Source: Treponema sp. UBA1747
GTDB lineage: Bacteria; Spirochaetota; Spirochaetia; Treponematales; Treponemataceae
Length of the DNA stretch: 27,686 nt
NCBI GenBank assembly: GCA_002315375.1
Contig: DCHR01000057.1
Location: forward strand, 1 to 27,686
Direction: 5' to 3'
Positions 23,982-27,686 of the stretch are shown here, piece after piece. The position numbers and the translations under genes are program-made. Each line of letters starts with the position of its first letter. Position 1 is the first letter of the stretch. The notes under the pieces are model-generated. The model did not search any database. It was not told the DNA's origin and worked only from the letters and a program-made list of their open reading frames with translations.

Positions 23982-24295
23982 TAAAGCTTTCCTTCAATTT
24001 CAGCAATCAGGTCATCCTTTGGACGGAACCCTGTAAAATAACCTGCACGTTCCCCTTTTTTCAGAATGAAAACTGTAGGAACAGCCATAATACCGAATTT
24101 GGTTGCAAGACCTTCATTCTGGTCTACATCAACACTAAAAAACTTCCATCCGCGACTTTCACATTCTTCTGCCACTTCATGCAGAACAGGTGCCAGCATT
24201 TTGCACGGACCACACCAGGTTGCATTAAAATCTACAACTGCAATTTCAGCTGCATTTATTTCATCAAGACTGTTATTCAAAACTTCCTGTACCAT
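23981..24295 (-). CDS. trxA: Thioredoxin
   Basis: A 104-residue cytoplasmic disulfide reductase. The active site WCGPC is at 27-31, with the buried Asp22 (VVDFNATW) and cis-Pro73 in GIMAVPTVF; the length is typical. It reduces protein disulfides with electrons from thioredoxin reductase. ATG 24295 follows GGAGGTG. The promoter has an extended -10 TGTTATATT with TTGCTT 16 nt upstream. A large palindrome abuts the -35. The methyltransferase gene overlaps its stop, so both form one operon. Confidence 0.97.
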   Translation of the reverse strand: MVQEVLNNSLDEINAAEIAVVDFNATWCGPCKMLAPVLHEVAEECESRGWKFFSVDVDQNEGLATKFGIMAVPTVFILKKGERAGYFTGFRPKDDLIAEIEGKL

Positions 24296-24351
24296 AATTC
24301 ACCTCCGGATTGGTTTCTGTTTTAAATATAACAAAGTCTTTCATAAAAGCA

Positions 24352-24392
24352 AATGTCACTCAAAGGACAATAATTGTCCTTGAAATGACATT
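24352..24392. promoter_or_regulatory. 41-bp palindromic operator between trxA and the OMP gene
   Basis: An exactly symmetric site centred on 24372: inner arms AAGGACAAT (24363-24371) and ATTGTCCTT (24373-24381), outer arms AATGTCA (24352-24358) and TGACATT (24386-24392), separated by 4-nt unmatched spacers. The inner GGACAAT-A-ATTGTCC has the 7-1-7 form of Fur/PerR-family boxes (AAT-n-ATT centre). It abuts the trxA -35 (24352-24347) on one side and reaches the likely -35 region of the OMP gene on the other, so it may control both. Confidence 0.65.
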
Positions 24393-24412
24393 CTTTTTTT
24401 TAATTTTTTTTG

Positions 24413-24418
24413 TATACT
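24413..24418 (+). promoter_or_regulatory. Candidate -10 of the OMP-like gene
   Basis: TATACT preceded by TG, about 40 nt before ATG 24458. TTCTTT 16 nt upstream is a weak -35 just next to the palindromic operator. This is a normal leadered promoter, with GAGAGGT as ribosome site. Confidence 0.45.
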
Positions 24419-24457
24419 TTTATTTGCTCAAGCATTTTATTACTAGAGAGGTTTAAA

Positions 24458-25006
24458 ATGAAAAAGATAACTAAATTACTTTTATCTGGACTCGTTCTTC
24501 TGGCAGCCGCTTTTCCTGTGTTTGCAGAAGAAAATTCAGACTGGGACTGCAACAGCACAGCCCTTGGAACTTCAGCAAGTTTTATTCCTGAACATACAAT
24601 CTATGGATTGAATTACCAGCACTGGTGGGACAATTTTGGACTTGATGTTACTGTTGGAGGTTATTTCAACAATGCATATTCATATTCCGATTCTTATCTT
24701 TGTGTTGGTGTAAAACCACAGTTTCAGGTTTACAAAACAGATCCTTCAAAAAAACATATGGCAAAGGTTTACATCTGGGGACTTGCCGGTTGTACAGGAC
24801 AAATAAATAATCCTTACAACTACGGTGACTCCGCTTCTAAAAAATCGGAATATGTTTTTGATGGAATCGCCGGTGTAGGTTTCGGAACCGAAGTTATCTG
24901 CTGGAACCATCTTTCACTGCCAATCGAAGTAGGACTTGCCGGAGGTATTCCAAATTCCCCTGCATTCGGTTTCTGCAGTTCCTTTGGTCTCAGATTCAGA
25001 TTCTAG
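24458..25006 (+). CDS. Small outer-membrane beta-barrel-like protein
   Basis: A 182-residue protein. I choose ATG 24458 (MKKITKLLLSG) because GAGAGGT lies upstream and a normal signal peptide follows (cleavage after VFA, residue 23); an upstream in-frame ATG at 24410 lies in the promoter. The mature part alternates aromatic/hydrophobic and polar residues in Gly-turn strands (NFGLDVTVGGYFNNAYSY, SYLCVGVKPQFQVY, KVYIWGLAGCTG, FDGIAGVGFGTEV) and ends in FGLRFRF with a C-terminal Phe. These are outer-membrane barrel traits, with about eight strands expected. Four scattered Cys in the mature chain are unusual for a barrel. Function unknown; it shares a palindromic operator with trxA. Confidence 0.75.
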   Translation: MKKITKLLLSGLVLLAAAFPVFAEENSDWDCNSTALGTSASFIPEHTIYGLNYQHWWDNFGLDVTVGGYFNNAYSYSDSYLCVGVKPQFQVYKTDPSKKHMAKVYIWGLAGCTGQINNPYNYGDSASKKSEYVFDGIAGVGFGTEVICWNHLSLPIEVGLAGGIPNSPAFGFCSSFGLRFRF

Positions 25007-25014
25007 TCTGTTGG

Positions 25015-25105
25015 GGCTTGCGGTTTCACCGCCGGCCCTTCCGGGTTCCCCTACGGTCAGTCCTCACTGACGTTCGGACCCGCTCCGCGGCCCTCCACGG
25101 CCTAA
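25015..25105. repeat. Element C: GC-rich modular palindromic repeat
   Basis: GC-rich DNA between the OMP stop and a terminator. The reverse complement of 25043-25083 matches 27040-27080 nearly base for base apart from a short variable stretch (GTCA versus AA) and a few substitutions; the similarity continues into GGAGGGCCGC. It contains GCGGGTCC on the minus strand and a small hairpin (GCGGTTTCACCGC). Confidence 0.8.
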
Positions 25106-25108
25106 GCC

Positions 25109-25139
25109 CAGCCCAAGCAAAGCTTGGGCTGTTTTTTTT
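25109..25139 (+). terminator. Intrinsic terminator after element C
   Basis: CAGCCCAAGC (25109-25118), loop AAA, GCTTGGGCTG (25122-25131) and eight T. A strong terminator for the OMP transcript. Confidence 0.93.
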
Positions 25140-25181
25140 AACTCAGTTTTTTTTCTTATAGCGACGCTTTCGCATCCGTTG

Positions 25182-25187
25182 TATAAT
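25182..25187 (+). promoter_or_regulatory. -10 of the phosphohexomutase gene (leaderless geometry)
   Basis: A perfect TATAAT preceded by TG, with 6 nt to ATG 25194 and no ribosome site. No good -35 is visible. Confidence 0.5.
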
Positions 25188-25193
25188 TTTCTT

Positions 25194-26723
25194 ATGAGTA
25201 AAGAAATCCTTAAATTACAGAATGGTAGCGACATCCGTGGTGTCGCAATTGAAGGTGTTGAAGGCGAAGATGTAACTCTTACAGCCAACTCTGCCGCAAA
25301 AATCGGTAAAGCATTCGTTGAATGGTTCTGCAAAAGAACCGGTAAAAAGCCTGAAGAAATTAAAATCGGGCTGGGTCGTGACTCACGTATTACAGGTCCT
25401 TCCCTTTTGAACGCCATGAGCTGCGGTATTCTTGCCGCCGGTGCACAGGTTGTTCGCTGCGAACTTGCTACAACTCCAGCTATGTTCATGAGCATTGTTT
25501 TTGACCAGACAAAATTCGATGCTTCAGCCATGATTACAGCAAGCCACCTTCCTTTCAACAGAAACGGAATAAAACTTTTCAATGCAGACGGTGGTCTGGA
25601 ACACGAAGACATTACAGAAATCCTGGAAATTGCTACCGAAATCAGCGATGACGATGCAGACAATATTCTGGATGCTCAGCTTGAAAAATCAAACAATGCT
25701 CCGCGCTTCGATCTTCTGACTGTATATGCAGAACACCTTAAGAACGCAATTCTTAAGGGTTGCAACGCCGGAGAAACACCTCTCAAAGGACTCCACATTG
25801 TAGTAGACTCAGGAAACGGTGCTTCAGGTTTCTTCGTAGACAAAATCCTTGAACCACTTGGCGCAAATACAGAAGGAAGCCAGTTCCTGGAACCTGACGG
25901 AATGTTCCCTAACCACATTCCTAACCCTGAAAACAAAGAAGCCATGAAAGCCATTCAGGAAGCTGTTCTTGAAAACAAGGCTGACCTTGGCCTCATTTTC
26001 GATACAGACGTTGACCGCATGAGTGCCGTTTTCGCTGACGGTTCAGAAATTAACCGCGACTCAATTATCGCCCTTATTTCTGCCATCCTGGCACCTGAAT
26101 ATCCTGGAAGCACAATCATTACAGACTCAGTTACATCTGACCGTCTTACATACTTCCTGCAGGATGTTCTGGGACTGAAACACCTGTGCTACATGCGCGG
26201 CTACAAGAACGTAATCAACAAGCAGAAAGAACTGAATGCTAAAGGTGAAGTTTCACCGCTGGCAATGGAAACTTCAGGACACGGTGCCCTTAAAGACAAC
26301 TACTTCCTGGACGACGGTGCTTTCCTGGCAGTAAAACTGATTATTGCCCTGTCTAATGCCAGCCGCGAAGGAAAACGCCTTGAAAGCCTTATTGAAAAAC
26401 TTCCTCCTCTGGTTGAAGAAGGCGAATACCGCTTCAAGATCCAGACAGAAGATTTCAAAGCTTACGGAAAAGACGTTCTGGCCCAGTTCAAGGCCCGTGC
26501 CGAAGCCAAAGGCTACGAAATGCCACAGAGTTTCGAAGGCGTTCGCCTCAGCTTTAAAGGCGAAGACGTTCAGGGCTGGATTCTCCTGCGCCTTTCTCTC
26601 CACGATCCTGTAATGCCAATGAACATCGAAGGCGGCCGTAAAGGCGACCTGGCAAAGCTCATTGCCATTGCAAAGGAACTTACAGACGGTTTCGACAAAC
26701 TTGACCGTTCAAGCTTGAAATAA
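25194..26723 (+). CDS. Phosphoglucomutase/phosphomannomutase, alpha-D-phosphohexomutase family
   Basis: A 509-residue enzyme interconverting hexose 1- and 6-phosphates (glucose or mannose) via a phosphoserine. The four family landmarks are present: the phosphoserine loop MITASHLPFNRNGIK (Ser117), the Mg loop FDTDVDRMS (Asp270, 272, 274), the sugar-binding loop METSGHGA (Glu359), and the phosphate-binding RLSFKGEDVQGWILLRLS near the C-terminus. It is longer than the usual 450-460 residues. I choose ATG 25194 (MSKEILKL), because the frame farther upstream begins with TTG inside the promoter; the perfect TATAAT 6 nt upstream fits a leaderless start. It links storage-glucan or hydrolase products to glycolysis and sugar-nucleotide synthesis, and fits the downstream GH31. 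Confidence 0.93.
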   Translation: MSKEILKLQNGSDIRGVAIEGVEGEDVTLTANSAAKIGKAFVEWFCKRTGKKPEEIKIGLGRDSRITGPSLLNAMSCGILAAGAQVVRCELATTPAMFMSIVFDQTKFDASAMITASHLPFNRNGIKLFNADGGLEHEDITEILEIATEISDDDADNILDAQLEKSNNAPRFDLLTVYAEHLKNAILKGCNAGETPLKGLHIVVDSGNGASGFFVDKILEPLGANTEGSQFLEPDGMFPNHIPNPENKEAMKAIQEAVLENKADLGLIFDTDVDRMSAVFADGSEINRDSIIALISAILAPEYPGSTIITDSVTSDRLTYFLQDVLGLKHLCYMRGYKNVINKQKELNAKGEVSPLAMETSGHGALKDNYFLDDGAFLAVKLIIALSNASREGKRLESLIEKLPPLVEEGEYRFKIQTEDFKAYGKDVLAQFKARAEAKGYEMPQSFEGVRLSFKGEDVQGWILLRLSLHDPVMPMNIEGGRKGDLAKLIAIAKELTDGFDKLDRSSLK

Positions 26724-26744
26724 GTTCTTCGCAGGCTCCAAAAA

Positions 26745-26776
26745 AGGCGCTTCCTCCCGGAAGCGCCTTTTTTTTT
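26745..26776 (+). terminator. Intrinsic terminator of the phosphohexomutase gene
   Basis: AGGCGCTTCC (26745-26754), loop TCCC, GGAAGCGCCT (26759-26768) and nine T. The A-run upstream would also allow use on the other strand. Confidence 0.95.
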
Positions 26777-26786
26777 GCGGTTTAAA

Positions 26787-26927
26787 TACAAAAGGGACAG
26801 GGATAAGTGTATTAACAACCTCCCACAAGCCCCTCTTCTTACAAAGGGGACAGGGATAAATACTTCAAAACACCTTTCACTTACAAAAGGGACAGAGATA
26901 ACTGTTTTTAAAGAGGGGACAGACCCC
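26787..26927 (+). repeat. Cluster of four GGGACAG repeats upstream of GH31
   Basis: Three copies of TACAAA[A/G]GGGACAG[G/A]GATAA (26787-26806, 26840-26858, 26882-26901) and one GGGGACAGACCCC (26915-26927), spaced irregularly. They share their core with the hrpB repeats 9 kb away. They occupy the first part of the 419-bp gap between the phosphohexomutase and GH31 genes. Repeats are too short and unequal for a CRISPR array. Confidence 0.85.
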
Positions 26928-27020
26928 TTTTGTTCCAAATTCCTCACTTTTTAATAACAAAAATTCCACTACAAATTTCCAAAATCTCAAGGTATTATAG
27001 AATTACATTAAAATGCGTTA

Positions 27021-27118
27021 GCAGCGGGAGGGCCGCTATGCGGGTCCGAACAAAGTGAGGACCGACCGTAGGGGAGCCCGGACACTGCGACGGCGAGCAT
27101 AGCGAGCCGGAACGCCCA
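27021..27118. repeat. Element D: GC-rich modular palindromic repeat in the GH31 leader
   Basis: GC-rich block in the second part of the 419-bp gap. 27040-27080 is an inverted near-copy of element C (25043-25083), and CGAGCATAGCGAGC (27094-27107) matches element A's reverse complement at 12 of 14 positions. If the AT-rich -10-like TATTAT at 26993-26998 is used, the element would be in the GH31 mRNA leader. Confidence 0.8.
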
Positions 27119-27142
27119 AAATAACATTTATCAGAGGTACAC

Positions 27143-27686
27143 ATGTTCGTACAGGAAGAAAATGCCCTTATTCTCAAAAAGGGAAATGAAACACTGAAAA
27201 TTGAACCATGGGGAAAAGATGCCCTTCGCGTTCGCTCAACACTGGAACCTGAATTCACAGGTAAAGTTTGGGGTCTCACAGAAGAACCAAAAGCCTGCAA
27301 AGCAAAAATCAAGATTACAAAGGATGGTGCCGAAATCACAAACGGAAAGATGACTGCCCGTTTCAACAACAACGGTGTTCTTTCGTTTTACAAAGGAAAA
27401 GAATGCATCCTTCACGAATATTTCCGCTCATACGATCCGAGCGCTTCAAAAGAAACCTGTTGTACAAAAGTTATTGCCCGCGAATGGAAAGGACTCCGCG
27501 GCGGTTACGATTACAAGCTGACAGTTCGCTTTGATCCTAACGACGGCGAAAAACTTTACGGTATGGGACAGTACGCCATGCCTTACCTGGACCTGAAAGG
27601 ATGTCAGCTGGAACTGGCACAGCGCAACGGACAGATTACAGTTCCATTCGCAGTTTCTTCCCTGGGCTACGGCTTCATGTGGAACA
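27143..27686 (+). CDS. Glycoside hydrolase family 31 (alpha-glucosidase/alpha-xylosidase type), partial
   Basis: The first 181 residues are present; the catalytic barrel lies beyond the window edge. ATG 27143 has AGAGGT 6 nt upstream. The N-terminal beta-sandwich of GH31 is recognisable: LKIEPWGKDALRVRST near 18-33, then the conserved run LYGMGQYAMPYLDLKGCQLELAQRNGQITVPFAVSSLGYGFMWN near the end, typical of YicI-like GH31 members. There is no signal peptide, so it is probably cytoplasmic and acts on imported alpha-linked oligosaccharides. Whether it prefers glucose or xylose linkages needs the missing catalytic part. Its position behind a phosphohexomutase fits sugar use, though a terminator separates the two. 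Confidence 0.9.
   Translation, partial: MFVQEENALILKKGNETLKIEPWGKDALRVRSTLEPEFTGKVWGLTEEPKACKAKIKITKDGAEITNGKMTARFNNNGVLSFYKGKECILHEYFRSYDPSASKETCCTKVIAREWKGLRGGYDYKLTVRFDPNDGEKLYGMGQYAMPYLDLKGCQLELAQRNGQITVPFAVSSLGYGFMWN

Noticed and set aside
25064..25663. Minus-strand open frame of 199 codons opposite the phosphohexomutase gene
   Set aside because: Entirely antisense to a well-supported enzyme gene and running through GC-rich element C; no ribosome site or recognisable domain.
26787..26927. Regular GGGACAG repeats as a CRISPR array
   Set aside because: The conserved core is only about 18 nt, spacing is uneven (about 54, 41 and 30 nt), the copies differ, no cas genes are near, and the same core lies in frame inside hrpB.
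26570..26947. Minus-strand open frame of 125 codons across the repeats upstream of GH31
   Set aside because: It begins in the repeat cluster, crosses a strong terminator and ends antisense to the phosphohexomutase gene; composition is that of a shadow frame.

Overview
The window looks like chromosomal DNA of a host-associated spirochaete of the Treponema type (inference). The evidence is AT-rich DNA with A/T-rich spacers, many lipoproteins with relaxed spirochaetal lipoboxes (FGSC, FASC, FLSC, MISC, AMSC), a type 2 PyrF, HrpB, and plant-glycan hydrolases (GH43, GH31) as in gut and rumen treponemes. I see no rRNA, tRNA, CRISPR array, phage or integron.

Layout. 1-3277 (minus): a very large Ig-repeat surface lipoprotein, cut by the window edge. 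3366-4283 (minus): a solitary beta-type DNA methyltransferase. 4382-5658 (plus): pyrF and a small unknown gene. 5648-10913 (minus): a complete oppABCDF-type ABC importer. 11039-13765 (minus): a GH43 glycosidase with a clear promoter/operator, and an SDR epimerase. 13766-14075: spacer holding a long palindromic element. 14076-16897 (minus): an EamA transporter carrying an in-frame GC-rich palindromic insertion, a VapC/Phd-type toxin-antitoxin pair, and a two-DTG aspartic-protease-like lipoprotein. 16944-19511 (plus): HrpB helicase with in-frame tandem repeats. 19562-22174 (minus): two lipoproteins, one an S41 peptidase. 22266-23162 (plus): a DUF4097-like exported protein. 23232-24295 (minus): thioredoxin and a SAM methyltransferase. 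24458-25006 (plus): a small outer-membrane barrel-like protein. 25194-26723 (plus): a phosphohexomutase. 27143 onward (plus): a GH31 glycosidase, cut by the window edge.

Physiology. Peptide or oligosaccharide uptake (Opp), xylan/arabinan side-chain hydrolysis (GH43), alpha-glucoside or alpha-xyloside hydrolysis (GH31) and sugar-phosphate interconversion (phosphohexomutase) fit a carbohydrate-fermenting lifestyle. Several envelope lipoproteins, two of them protease-like, suggest an active cell surface.

The most notable signals are not single genes. (1) Nine genes lack a Shine-Dalgarno sequence, and each has a -10-like hexamer 6-8 nt before its ATG, which points to leaderless mRNAs as a regular mode of expression. 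(2) A GC-rich modular palindromic repeat family occurs in four places, all sharing GCGGGTCC; one copy lies in frame inside the EamA gene. (3) A second family built on ACAAARGGGACAGRGA occurs as three in-frame 45-bp repeats in hrpB and as scattered copies upstream of GH31. (4) Several strong palindromic operators are visible (GH43, toxin-antitoxin, trxA/OMP).
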